The notes below the pieces were generated by a model that did not search any database, had not been told where the DNA came from, and saw only the letters and a list, made by a program, of their open reading frames with translations. A DNA stretch of 55,075 bases from an uncultured Eubacteriales bacterium (lineage in GTDB: Bacteria; Bacillota; Clostridia; Oscillospirales; Acutalibacteraceae), in assembly GCA_900314795.1 (NCBI GenBank), contig OMWP01000014.1:1-55075 (forward strand), read 5' to 3'. A program made the translations under genes and the position numbers. Positions 30,417 to 39,406 of the stretch are shown in pieces; position 1 is the first letter of the stretch, and every line of letters begins with the position of its first letter.

Positions 30417-31787
30417 TTGGCTGAACTTAGTTTTCCTAAGCGACCCTACCGCACCAAAGGCGGCGTGCACGCTCCGCACAACAAGAACACCGCGCACAAA
30501 GAGAGTGTGATGCTGCCGGTGCCGAGCATGGTCGCCCTGCCGATGACACAGCATATCGGCGCACCGTGTAAGCCGCTGGTCAAGGTCGGCGACATTGTGG
30601 ACGTCGGCCAGCAGATCGCGGGCAGCGACGCCTTTGTCAGCGCTCCGATCCACGCCAGTGTTTCCGGTAAAGTCAAAAAAATCGACAAAATCACCATGCC
30701 CGACGGCGGTAAGGTGGAGGCGATCTTCATTGAGAGCGACGGCGAACAGCGCCTCTCTCCCGACATCAAGCCGCCCAAGGTCGATACCCTGTCCGATCTG
30801 ATCACCGCGGTTCGCGAAAGCGGTCTGGTGGGTCTCGGCGGCGCGGGATTCCCGACATCCGTCAAGCTCAATATCCCCTCGGACAAGAATGTTGATACCA
30901 TGATCATCAACGTCGCCGAGTGCGAGCCCTACATCACCTCCGACCACCGCGAGATCCTCGAGAACTCATGGGACGTGATCTCGGGCATCATCACGGTCAA
31001 GGAGTTCCTTAATATCCACCGCGTGATCATCGGTATCGAGAACAACAAGCCCGATGCGATCGAGGCGCTGCGCGAGATCGCCGACAGCTCCGTTGATCCC
31101 AATGACGAGATCCGCGTGTTACCGATCAAGGCGACCTATCCGCAGGGCGCCGAGAAGATACTGATCAAGGCATGCACCGGACGCGAGGTTCCCGTGGGCG
31201 GTCTGCCCAGCGACGCGGGCTGTCTGGTGATGAACGTCGGTTCCATCGCCTTCATCGCACGTTATCTTAAGACGGGTATCCCGCTGATCTCACGCCGACT
31301 GACGGTCGACGGCGGCTGTATCGAAAATCCCGTCAATGTCATCGCTCCCATCGGCACCCCGATCAAGGACGTCATCGACTTTGTCGGCGGCTACAAGGAA
31401 CCACCCTACAAGCTGATCATGGGCGGTCCCATGATGGGAATCGCCCTGCCGAATGATGATCTATACATTCTCAAGCAAAATAACGCGATTTTGGCATTGT
31501 CCAAAAAAGAAGCAAAATACAGCGAGCCCACGGCATGCATCCGCTGCGGCAAGTGTCTGGACGCGTGCCCGATGCGCTTACAGCCCTTAGAGATTGCGAA
31601 TGCGGCAAACCGCGGCGACATAGACTCGCTGAAATTCTACAACGCTATGAACTGTATGGAATGCGGCTGTTGTTCCTTCGCCTGCCCCGCCAAGCGTCAT
31701 CTGGTGCAGAATATTCGCATCGGCAAATCGCTGATCCAAAAGGCAAAGCGCGAAGAGATCGCCGCGAACAAAGGAGGTAAGAAGTAA
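30417..31787 (+). CDS. rnfC: Rnf complex subunit C
   Basis: The 456-residue cytosolic subunit is the NADH-side module of the ion-pumping ferredoxin:NAD oxidoreductase. It has an N-terminal lipoyl-like domain, the NADH/FMN glycine motif GLGGAGFPT (139-147), and two [4Fe-4S] sites (CIRCGKCLDACP, Cys374/377/380/384, and CMECGCCSFACP, Cys413 to 423). Start is TTG 30417, with AAGGAGGT six bases upstream. It heads the order C-D-G-E-A-B. Its stop shares one base with the rnfD start (TAATG). Confidence 0.95.
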   Translation: MAELSFPKRPYRTKGGVHAPHNKNTAHKESVMLPVPSMVALPMTQHIGAPCKPLVKVGDIVDVGQQIAGSDAFVSAPIHASVSGKVKKIDKITMPDGGKVEAIFIESDGEQRLSPDIKPPKVDTLSDLITAVRESGLVGLGGAGFPTSVKLNIPSDKNVDTMIINVAECEPYITSDHREILENSWDVISGIITVKEFLNIHRVIIGIENNKPDAIEALREIADSSVDPNDEIRVLPIKATYPQGAEKILIKACTGREVPVGGLPSDAGCLVMNVGSIAFIARYLKTGIPLISRRLTVDGGCIENPVNVIAPIGTPIKDVIDFVGGYKEPPYKLIMGGPMMGIALPNDDLYILKQNNAILALSKKEAKYSEPTACIRCGKCLDACPMRLQPLEIANAANRGDIDSLKFYNAMNCMECGCCSFACPAKRHLVQNIRIGKSLIQKAKREEIAANKGGKK

Positions 31788-32737
31788 TGGACACAAAATT
31801 ACATGTTTCCGCCTCCCCGCATTTTAAAGGCAGCAATACCACCCGCCGCATCATGCTCGACGTCATCATCGCACTGATCCCCGCGTCGATCATGGCATGC
31901 GTGATCTTCGGCATGCGCTCGATGGTTCTGATCGCGATCTGCATCGCGACCTGCGTTGTGCTCGAATATATCTCACGCAAGATCATGAAGCGGGACACCA
32001 CCATCGGCGATTTATCTGCCGTTGTAACAGGTCTGTTGCTCGCGCTGAACCTGCCTGTTGATATCAATCCGCTGATCGCCATGTTCGGCTGTTTGATTGC
32101 GATCGTCGTGGTCAAGCAGATGTTCGGCGGCATCGGTATGAACTTTGTCAATCCCGCATTGGCGGCGCGTATCGTCCTGTTGGTATCCTTCCCCGGTCCG
32201 ATGATGCACTGGGTCACAGCGGCGGGCGCTCCCAAGGCGGCTGCCATCGACGCAACCACCTCCGCCACGCCTCTTGCGGCTGAGCAGGGCGTATACTCCT
32301 ATGTCGATCTCCTGCTGGGTCGCTGCGGCGGCTCCATCGGCGAGGTTTGTGCTCTGGCACTGATTTTGGGCGGCGTCTATCTGGTCATCCGTAAGGTCAT
32401 CTCCCCCATCATCCCCTGCGTCTATCTCGGAACAGCGGCTGTGATGAGCCTGATCGTCGGACTCGATCCGCTGTATCAGCTGTTGTCAGGCGGTCTGATG
32501 ATCGGCGCGATCTTCATGGCGACCGACTACGTCACCTCCCCCGTCACCAAGTGGGGCAAGGTGATCTATGCCGTCGGCTGCGGTATCCTCACGATCCTGC
32601 TCAGGGCATTTTCCAACATGCCCGAGGGCGTATCCTTCTCGATCCTGCTGATGAATATTCTGGTACCGCTGATCGAGCGCGCTACCGTTCCCCACACACT
32701 GGGCTATATCAAAAAGAAGAAGGGGGAACAGAAATGA
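31787..32737 (+). CDS. rnfD: Rnf complex subunit D
   Basis: The 316-residue membrane subunit has about ten helices. The covalent-FMN motif is TSATPL (158-163), with Thr161 the expected flavinylation site, in an extracytoplasmic loop. RnfD carries electrons through the membrane next to RnfG. It starts at the last base of rnfC and overlaps rnfG by four bases. Confidence 0.94.
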   Translation: MDTKLHVSASPHFKGSNTTRRIMLDVIIALIPASIMACVIFGMRSMVLIAICIATCVVLEYISRKIMKRDTTIGDLSAVVTGLLLALNLPVDINPLIAMFGCLIAIVVVKQMFGGIGMNFVNPALAARIVLLVSFPGPMMHWVTAAGAPKAAAIDATTSATPLAAEQGVYSYVDLLLGRCGGSIGEVCALALILGGVYLVIRKVISPIIPCVYLGTAAVMSLIVGLDPLYQLLSGGLMIGAIFMATDYVTSPVTKWGKVIYAVGCGILTILLRAFSNMPEGVSFSILLMNILVPLIERATVPHTLGYIKKKKGEQK

Positions 32738-33303
32738 AAATCAAATTGACTCCCAAGGCGATTCTGATCCCGACGCTCTCCCTGTTTTTGATCTGTCTGG
32801 TGGTCACCGCGGCGCTTGCGCTGACCAACAACATCACCGCCGAGCAGATCGCCGCCAACAACCAGCAGAGCAAGGAAGAAAGCATGCAGACCGTCTGTCC
32901 TGAAGCAAAAACCTTTGAAGAGGTCATCCCCGACGTGATGTACAAGGGCGTGGATGACAGCGGCAAGACGGTGGGCTACGCGATCTCCACCGCTACCCAA
33001 GGCTACGGCGGACAGGTCAAGGTCATGACCGGTATCGCCGACGGCTCCATCATCGCCGTAGACGTATTCTATAATAACGACGAGACGCCGGGTCTCGGTA
33101 AGAACACCTCGGATAAATCCTTCCGTGACCAGTACAACGGCCTGAGCGTCAATCAGGATATCGTTGTCAGCAAGGACAACGCCTCCGGCAACGCACAAAC
33201 GGTCGACGCGGTCACCTCCGCGACGATCAGCTCACGCGCCGTCACCAAGGCGGTCAACGAAGCGTGTCAGCTTTATAACGAAAATGTAAAGGGGGCAGAG
33301 TAA
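32734..33303 (+). CDS. rnfG: Rnf complex subunit G
   Basis: The 189-residue protein has one N-terminal membrane helix (about 10-31) and an FMN-binding domain outside the membrane. The flavinylation motif is DAVTSATISS, with Thr164 the expected FMN acceptor. ETPGLG (117-122) is also a family landmark. The ATG at 32734 overlaps the rnfD stop, and a longer in-frame extension into rnfD is rejected. The stop shares a base with rnfE. Confidence 0.94.
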   Translation: MKIKLTPKAILIPTLSLFLICLVVTAALALTNNITAEQIAANNQQSKEESMQTVCPEAKTFEEVIPDVMYKGVDDSGKTVGYAISTATQGYGGQVKVMTGIADGSIIAVDVFYNNDETPGLGKNTSDKSFRDQYNGLSVNQDIVVSKDNASGNAQTVDAVTSATISSRAVTKAVNEACQLYNENVKGAE

Positions 33304-33998
33304 TGGAAAAACGCAGTTACCTCAAAGAACTGACCAAAGGTATCATCAAAGAGAATCCCGTTCTCTGTCTGGTGCTGGGCACCTGTCCCACCCTTGCCGT
33401 TACCACCTCCGCGTTCAATGCGATCGGCATGGGCGTTGCCGCTACAGCGGTTTTGATCTGCTCCAACGCGGTCATCTCCCTGCTGCGCAAATTCATTCCC
33501 GATAAGGTGCGTATCCCCGCCTATATCACGATCATCGCGGGCTTTGTCACCGTGGTGCAGATGCTCGTCAAGGCGTTCGCCCCGGCGATCAACAACTCGC
33601 TGGGCATTTATCTGCCGCTGATCGTTGTTAACTGCATCATCCTCGGTCGTGCCGAAATGTTTGCCGGCAAAAACCCCGTCCTCCCCTCCATCCTCGACGG
33701 TCTGGGCATGGGTATCGGTTTTACAGCGGCACTGCTGTGCATGGGTATCATCCGTGAGTTCTTCGGCTCAGGCTCTCTGTTCGGTATGCCGATCATGCCG
33801 GTGCAGATTTTGATCTTCATCCTGCCCCCGGGCGGCTTCTTCGTATTCGGCATCCTGATCATGCTGGCGAACAAGCTCAATTCCCGTGCCGGCAAGAAGG
33901 TCAAGACCTCGCCCTGCGACGGCTGTCCGATGTCCGAGAACTGCGCTGAAAAATCCTGTGAAAAAACCGCAAAGGAGGCGACCGTCAATGCTGATTAA
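33303..33998 (+). CDS. rnfE: Rnf complex subunit E with Cys-rich tail
   Basis: The 231-residue membrane subunit has six helices and the intramembrane iron-sulfur cysteines in VLGTCPT and VNCIILGR. After the last helix it has a hydrophilic tail, KTSPCDGCPMSENCAEKSCE, with Cys205, 208, 214 and 219, spaced like a metal or Fe-S ligand set. That tail is not part of the core family fold and recalls FeoB-associated Cys-rich peptides. The 3' end overlaps rnfA by 11 bases. Confidence 0.93.
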   Translation: MEKRSYLKELTKGIIKENPVLCLVLGTCPTLAVTTSAFNAIGMGVAATAVLICSNAVISLLRKFIPDKVRIPAYITIIAGFVTVVQMLVKAFAPAINNSLGIYLPLIVVNCIILGRAEMFAGKNPVLPSILDGLGMGIGFTAALLCMGIIREFFGSGSLFGMPIMPVQILIFILPPGGFFVFGILIMLANKLNSRAGKKVKTSPCDGCPMSENCAEKSCEKTAKEATVNAD

Positions 33999-34611
33999 AT
34001 CACTCGTCGCCGTATTCCTCGCGGCTATCCTGACCGAGAACTATGTTCTCTCCAAGTTCCTCGGTATCTGTCCCTTCTTAGGCGTCAGTAAAAAGCTCAA
34101 CACCGCGGTGGGTATGTCCGTCGCCGTCACCTTCGTCATGGTGCTCGCGACCGCCGTTACCTTCCCGATCTATATGTATCTGCTTGTCCCGATGGGGCTC
34201 GATTATCTCCAGACCGTGCTGTTCATCCTGATCATCGCGGGTCTGGTACAGCTCGTCGAGATCATCCTCAGAAAGTACATCCCCTCGCTGTATAACTCCC
34301 TGGGCATCTATCTGCCGCTGATCACCACCAACTGCGCCGTACTGGGCGTTACCATGCTGGTGATCCAGAAGGTCGATTCCACCTCCGCGTATACCTACAC
34401 CTACGGTCACGCGCTGGTCAACGCGTTCGGCGCAGGTATCGGCTTCCTCGTCGCGATGGTCATGTTCGCAGGCGTTCGCGGACGACTCGAGAGCGCAGAT
34501 ATACCCAAATCGCTCAAGGGTCTGCCGATCACACTGGTCGCCGCGGCGCTGGTATCCTTATCCTTCCTCGGGTTTGCGGGCTTTGTCGATAAGCTCATCC
34601 CGCTTTCTTAA
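33988..34611 (+). CDS. rnfA: Rnf complex subunit A
   Basis: The 207-residue membrane subunit is homologous to RnfE and inserted in the opposite orientation. It has six helices, TENYVLSKFLGICPFLGVSK and TTNCAVLGVTM, which hold the shared [2Fe-2S] cluster ligands. AAAGGAGG lies before the ATG inside the rnfE end. Thirteen bases separate it from rnfB, with AAAGGAGG in the gap. Confidence 0.95.
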   Translation: MLIKSLVAVFLAAILTENYVLSKFLGICPFLGVSKKLNTAVGMSVAVTFVMVLATAVTFPIYMYLLVPMGLDYLQTVLFILIIAGLVQLVEIILRKYIPSLYNSLGIYLPLITTNCAVLGVTMLVIQKVDSTSAYTYTYGHALVNAFGAGIGFLVAMVMFAGVRGRLESADIPKSLKGLPITLVAAALVSLSFLGFAGFVDKLIPLS

Positions 34612-34623
34612 AGGAGGCGCGAT

Positions 34624-35418
34624 ATGACAGGAATTCTATTAGCGGTCGGCATTGTAGCCGGCATCGGACTTTTGATCGGTTTGATCCTCTCCATCGCCTC
34701 GATCATCATGGCGGTGCCGAAGGATGAAAAGGCAGAAGCAATCCTTGAAGCGCTCCCCGGCGCGAACTGCGGCGCGTGCGGATTTTCCGGCTGTTCGGGC
34801 TATGCCGAAGCACTCGCCAAGGGCAAGGCGGAGCCGGGACTCTGCGCACCCGGCGGTCTCGCCTGCACCAAGGCGGTGTCCGAGATCCTCGGCGTCGAGA
34901 CCGGCAGCGTGGAGCCGAAGGTCGCTGTCGTCAAGTGCATGGGCTCGCTCGATCACACCACCTACAAGGCGGAGTACAGCGGCATCATGAGCTGTGCCGC
35001 CGCGATGAAGATCGGCGGCGGTCTGACCGCCTGCTCTTACGGCTGTATGGGTCTGGGCGATTGTGAAGCCGCCTGTCCCTATGACGCGATCCATGTCAAC
35101 AACGGCGTCGCCTACGTGGACGGCGGCAAGTGCCGCGCCTGCACCCTGTGCGTCAAGGCGTGTCCCAGAGGGATCATCGAGATCGTGCCCAAAAAAGACA
35201 TGGCTACGGTGCGCTGCTCCAACCACGATAAAGGCGGTGTGACGCGCAAGCTGTGCGATATCGGCTGTATCGGCTGTAAAAAGTGCGAAAAGGCGTGTGA
35301 GCAGGGCGCGGTGAAGGTCACCGATTTCTGCGCGTATGTCACCCCCGACCTTTGCACCAACTGCGGCGCATGCGTTGAGGCATGCCCCCAGCACTGCATC
35401 ACCTTCTTCAAGGGGTAA
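34624..35418 (+). CDS. rnfB: Rnf complex subunit B (ferredoxin-type)
   Basis: The 264-residue protein has one N-terminal membrane helix (about 3-30), then a Fis3-like [4Fe-4S] motif CGACGFSGC (Cys49/52/57, with Cys74). Ferredoxin-type motifs follow (CEAACPYDAI, CRACTLCVKACP, CIGCKKCEKAC and CTNCGACVEACP). It takes electrons from reduced ferredoxin and passes them to the membrane part. It is the last gene of the operon. Confidence 0.95.
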   Translation: MTGILLAVGIVAGIGLLIGLILSIASIIMAVPKDEKAEAILEALPGANCGACGFSGCSGYAEALAKGKAEPGLCAPGGLACTKAVSEILGVETGSVEPKVAVVKCMGSLDHTTYKAEYSGIMSCAAAMKIGGGLTACSYGCMGLGDCEAACPYDAIHVNNGVAYVDGGKCRACTLCVKACPRGIIEIVPKKDMATVRCSNHDKGGVTRKLCDIGCIGCKKCEKACEQGAVKVTDFCAYVTPDLCTNCGACVEACPQHCITFFKG

Positions 35419-35419
35419 A

Positions 35420-36120
35420 ACTAAATTGTCATTGCGAAGCTCCAAAGCCTCCCTTTCCTAAGGTGAGATTCTGTCCAAATCTGTGATTTGGTTTACAGAA
35501 TCCATACACCGGAGAGGTGGCTCGAAGAGCCGGAGGGTTGCCACTGCAAATCTATCCATTATACCCAAACAGGAACGGAAACTCCGTTCCTGTTTTTTAC
35601 TTTATAGGAAACTGCTCGTTTCCTGTAAAGCAAAGAGATTTGTATGCCCGCCCAGTTTGCAGCTGACGCTGCAACGGGCGATGGCGATGCGAAATGCGCG
35701 CGGAGCGCGATTTCTTGTGGCACAAATGAAGCGTTTTTTGTAGGGGAGTGCCTTGGCGCTCCCGCGGCAGGGAATTGCCGATATCGTAAGCGTTAGAAAG
35801 GAAATAAACGCTTCTGCCATGCGGACGAGCAATGCTCGTCCCTACGCCGACGTTTATTTGCTTCGCGGTAGGTGACATTTTACAGATACGTTTCGGGAGG
35901 GTCAAGACCCTCCCCTACAATAAGCAGCGATCTGCTTCGCTCTGATATTGATTAAACAGAAAGGTTGCGGCGGGAGTGAACCCCCGCCCTACGTTGACGT
36001 TTCAGCATTACATATCAATGGGTGAGGGCAAAGCCCTCCCTTCACCGTTAACCGTTCACCAAATCACCCGCCCTACTGTAAACGCCCCATTTTCACCTGA
36101 CCGTCACCGAATATTTACAA
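35420..36120. repeat. Gene-free region with an array of palindromic repeats
   Basis: No gene is present between rnfB and the Gld-like operon. After the terminator comes AGGAAAC-TGCTC-GTTTCCT, then GCCCG/CGGGC around TTGCAGC-TGAC-GCTGCAA. Next is a series of units ending in CCCTAC or starting with GTAGGG: GTAGGGGAGTGCC with GGCGCTCCC (about 35740), GGACGAGC-AAT-GCTCGTCC (about 35822-35840), GGGAGGG..CCCTCCCCTAC (about 35895) and GGCGGGAG..CCCCCGCCCTAC (about 35970). They look like decayed copies of one palindromic family. Confidence 0.6.
35570..35598 (+). terminator. Terminator of the rnf operon
   Basis: CAGGAACGGA (35570-35579) and TCCGTTCCTG (35583-35592) form a perfect 10-bp stem with a 3-base loop, followed by six Ts. 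It lies 150 bases after rnfB, beyond a repeat-like stretch. Confidence 0.85.
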
Positions 36121-36129
36121 TTATTTCAC

Positions 36130-36225
36130 TGGATTATTGCCTCTTACTATGCTATAATGTAACATGGTTTAATATGGGATACCTTTTAGAATAACAGCGC
36201 ATTTTCACCCCCCTTTCAAGGTATC
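36130..36225 (+). promoter_or_regulatory. Promoter and leader hairpin of the Gld-like operon
   Basis: An extended -10, TGCTATAAT (TATAAT at 36153-36158), with TGGATT (36130-36135) 17 bases upstream, gives the promoter. GATACCTT (36178-36185) and AAGGTATC (36218-36225) can pair just before the ribosome site AAAGGAG. Confidence 0.55.
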
Positions 36226-36240
36226 AAAGGAGATAAACAT

Positions 36241-37164
36241 ATGATAGAAGTGAAAAATTTGACCAAGCGTTACGGCGGCGTTACGGCGCTCGACGATATC
36301 AGCTTCACCGCTGACAGCGGCGAGGTCGTCGGTCTCTTAGGCCCCAACGGCGCCGGAAAAAGTACCACCATGAACATCATCACGGGCTATCTAGGCGCGA
36401 CGTCGGGCACCGTGCTGATCGACGGTGCCGACATCCTCACCTCCCCCAAAGCGGCAAAGGCAAAGCTCGGCTATCTGCCGGAGCAGCCGCCGCTCTACCT
36501 CGATATGACGGTGCGCCGCTACCTCGAGTTCATCTTTGACCTCAAGAAGGTGCGCCTGCCCAAAAAGGAGCACATCAACGAGGTCATGGCTGTCGTCAAG
36601 ATCGCGGACGTTGCCGACCGCGTCATCAAAAACCTCTCCAAGGGTTACCGACAGAGAGTCGGCTTCGCGGGCGCATTGATGGGCAATCCGCCCGTGCTGA
36701 TCCTCGACGAGCCGACCGTTGGACTCGACCCCAAGCAGATCATCGATATCCGCAAGCTGATCAAGTCGCTGGGCAAGAAGCACACCATCATCTTCTCGTC
36801 CCACGTGCTCAGCGAGGTGTCCGCCGTGTGCGACCGCATCGTGATGATCAACAACGGCAAGATCGTCGCGGACGCCAAGACCGATGAGCTCAGCGAGACC
36901 CTCAGCGGCAGCGGCATCCTCGCGCTGGAGGTCGACGGCGCCGCTACCACCGTGCGTAACGCGATCAGCTCCGTGGATGGCGTCAAGCGTGTCACCAAGG
37001 GCGCGGGACTGAGCTACACGGTCGAATTTGAGACCGGCGTCGATATCCGACGCGGCGTATTTAACGCACTCTCCAAGGCGAACTGCCCCATCCTGATGAT
37101 GCGTCCGGGCGGTATGACGCTGGAGGAGAGCTTCCTGAAACTGACCGAAGGAGGTGAGGACTGA
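36241..37164 (+). CDS. Gld-like ABC transporter ATPase
   Basis: The 307-residue ATPase has Walker A GPNGAGKST (34-42), the signature LSKGYRQRVGFAGALMG, and Walker B VLILDEPTVGLDP. A C-terminal regulatory extension of about 90 residues ends in EESFLKLTEGG, as in ABC-2 exporters of the GldA/NatA type. It is the first gene of a four-gene operon (ATPase, permease, GldG-like, DUF4340). The stop overlaps the permease start (TGATG). Confidence 0.9.
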   Translation: MIEVKNLTKRYGGVTALDDISFTADSGEVVGLLGPNGAGKSTTMNIITGYLGATSGTVLIDGADILTSPKAAKAKLGYLPEQPPLYLDMTVRRYLEFIFDLKKVRLPKKEHINEVMAVVKIADVADRVIKNLSKGYRQRVGFAGALMGNPPVLILDEPTVGLDPKQIIDIRKLIKSLGKKHTIIFSSHVLSEVSAVCDRIVMINNGKIVADAKTDELSETLSGSGILALEVDGAATTVRNAISSVDGVKRVTKGAGLSYTVEFETGVDIRRGVFNALSKANCPILMMRPGGMTLEESFLKLTEGGED

Positions 37165-37868
37165 TGTCCGCGATCATCAAGAGAGAGCTTAGCTCCTATT
37201 TCAACTCGGCGATCGGCTATATCGTCCTCGCTGTATTCTACTTCTTCTCGGGATTGTTCTTCTACATGTACTGCCTGCTGTCGAACACCACCTCGATGAG
37301 CTATGTGTTTTTGAGCATGCTGATGGTCGTGATGCTGGTCATCCCGATCATTACGATGAAGAGCTTTTCCGAAGAACGTAAGCAAAAAACCGATCAGGCG
37401 CTGTTGACCGCGCCGATCAGCCTGACCGAGATGGTGCTCGGCAAATTCTTCGGCGCGTTCCTCCTGTACTGCATCTGCAACGCGATCTATGTCCTCTATG
37501 CCGTCATCCTCTCGTTCTACGCGACACCCGACTGGGCAGTCTTTTTGACCACCATGCTCGGCATGCTGTTGATGGGCGGCGCGCTGATCGCGATCGATCT
37601 GTTTATCTCGGCTCTCACCGAGAGCCAGGTGATCGCCGCGGTCGTCTCCATCGGTATCGGACTGCTGATCTACATGCTGGATTCACTGTCCAATATCTTC
37701 AACGTCGACTGGCTGACCAATTTCTTGCGCAACATCTCCTTCGACGCGCACTTCACCAACTTCATCAACGGAATCATCAATTTAACCAGTGTTGTCTTCT
37801 TCCTCTCTGTCATCGCGATCTTCCTGTTCTTATGCGTCAGAGTGTTTGAGAAGCGCCGCTGGAGCTAA
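37164..37868 (+). CDS. Gld-like ABC-2 permease
   Basis: The 234-residue membrane protein has about six helices and opens with IIKRELSSYFNSAIGYIVLA, the GldF-type permease start. PIITMKSFSEERKQKTDQALLTAPI is the coupling segment of the family. It overlaps the ATPase stop and precedes the GldG-like gene by 11 bases with AAGGAGG between. Confidence 0.9.
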   Translation: MSAIIKRELSSYFNSAIGYIVLAVFYFFSGLFFYMYCLLSNTTSMSYVFLSMLMVVMLVIPIITMKSFSEERKQKTDQALLTAPISLTEMVLGKFFGAFLLYCICNAIYVLYAVILSFYATPDWAVFLTTMLGMLLMGGALIAIDLFISALTESQVIAAVVSIGIGLLIYMLDSLSNIFNVDWLTNFLRNISFDAHFTNFINGIINLTSVVFFLSVIAIFLFLCVRVFEKRRWS

Positions 37869-37879
37869 GGAGGTACAGA

Positions 37880-39406
37880 ATGAAACAGAATAGGAATACC
37901 TCCGACAATCAACAGACCAAGGCTAAAAAGCCGAAGAACCGCAAGCTCACCCGCGGCGCGATGTCGATCCTGCTGACCGCGCTGTTCATTGCGGGAGTTG
38001 TGCTGGTCAACATCATCCTCTCTGTCATCACCGACACCCATCCGCTGTATATCGACGTGACCGAGAACGCGTCCTATCAGCTTCAGAAGGAGACCAAAGA
38101 ATACCTCGACGAGGTCAAGGAGCCCGTCGACATCTATGTCCTCCAGAAGGAGAGCGACTTTGAGAGCGGCGACAGCACCAACTACAAATACCGCGTGCAG
38201 GCAAACAAGCTGATCCACGCAATGGAGAACAACTCCGACAATATCACCCTGCACTATGTCGATCTCGAAGCCGAGCCGACCTTCACCGCTCCCTACACAC
38301 AGGTCGACTGGACCAAGAGCCATGCCGTTCTTGTCACAAGCGGCGATCTCTACCGCGCGGTCGATCTGACCGATATGTTCACCTTCAATCAGGAGCAGTA
38401 CAGCCAGTACGGCACCATCGTCATCAACGGTCAGAAGGTCGAGCAGGCGCTCACCACCGCGATCGTCAACGTCACCACCAAGGAAAAGACCAAGGTGACC
38501 GTGCTCACCGGCCAGGGCGAACAGGATCTATCCGCCTTCACCAAGCTGCTTGAGAACAACGCCTATGAGGTCGAGACCGTCAGCCTGCTTAACGAGTCTA
38601 TCTCCGACGACAGCGAGTTCGTCATCGTCTACGATCCCGACGTCGATCTCGACGACAAGGCATACGAGACCCTGACCAAGTGGCTCGACAATGACGGCAA
38701 ATTCGGTCATAATCTGTTCTACTTCCCGAACGATCAGCATGAGCTCAGTGACTTCCCGAATCTGAACGCGCTGCTCGCCGATTACGGCATGGAAGTTCAG
38801 TACGGCTATATCTACGAGAACAGCGAGAACCACATCATCCCCGGCGCGAACGCGAACCACTATATCTCCATCTTTGACTACGGTGAGGATACCGCCTATA
38901 CCGAGAATCTCCGCAACCCCTCCATCCCCGTTGTCATGATGCTGACCATGCCCGTCACCATCACCGATGAAACAATGGCAAAGCCGCTGCTCAAATCCTC
39001 TGACAAGAGCTTCCTCTTCCCCAGAGATATGAAGGAGGAGGACGTCAAGAGCTTTGATCCCAAGACCGGATCCCTCAACGGCGCCGCGATCGGTGTCCGC
39101 AACGACGGTAAAGAGGGCAGCAAGAATTCCTCTGTCGTCGTCATCGGCTCCTATGAAGCTGTCACCGGTAACTACCTTTCTTCGACCGCATACAACAACG
39201 CCGCCTACTTCGTCAACCTCTTCAACACCCTGTCAAACCGCGAGGACATCAGCGTTGTGATCGAGGGTAAGGATCCGTCCTCCAAGGAGCTGGGCATCAA
39301 ATCGATGAACGCGATCCTCTTCCCGTCCATCCTGGTACGCTTTGTCATCCCGATCGCCGTTCTGGTCATCGGACTGATCATCTGGATCCGCAGGAGGCAT
39401 AAATAA
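37880..39406 (+). CDS. GldG-like ABC transporter auxiliary protein
   Basis: The 508-residue protein has one N-terminal membrane helix (about 28-50), a large extracytoplasmic domain and a C-terminal helix (IAVLVIGLIIWI) with a basic end. The domain matches the GldG / ABC_transp_aux family (KVTVLTGQGEQDLSAFTKLL; EFVIVYDPDVDLDDKAYETL). In gliding bacteria GldG partners GldA/F. In non-gliding Firmicutes the related complexes have no settled substrate. Its last base is shared with the next start. Confidence 0.87.
   Translation: MKQNRNTSDNQQTKAKKPKNRKLTRGAMSILLTALFIAGVVLVNIILSVITDTHPLYIDVTENASYQLQKETKEYLDEVKEPVDIYVLQKESDFESGDSTNYKYRVQANKLIHAMENNSDNITLHYVDLEAEPTFTAPYTQVDWTKSHAVLVTSGDLYRAVDLTDMFTFNQEQYSQYGTIVINGQKVEQALTTAIVNVTTKEKTKVTVLTGQGEQDLSAFTKLLENNAYEVETVSLLNESISDDSEFVIVYDPDVDLDDKAYETLTKWLDNDGKFGHNLFYFPNDQHELSDFPNLNALLADYGMEVQYGYIYENSENHIIPGANANHYISIFDYGEDTAYTENLRNPSIPVVMMLTMPVTITDETMAKPLLKSSDKSFLFPRDMKEEDVKSFDPKTGSLNGAAIGVRNDGKEGSKNSSVVVIGSYEAVTGNYLSSTAYNNAAYFVNLFNTLSNREDISVVIEGKDPSSKELGIKSMNAILFPSILVRFVIPIAVLVIGLIIWIRRRHK

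Noticed and set aside
34639-35445. Leftward frame of 268 residues opposite rnfB
   Set aside because: RnfB iron-sulfur motifs fix the plus strand as coding; the long antisense frame comes from GC-rich codon bias.
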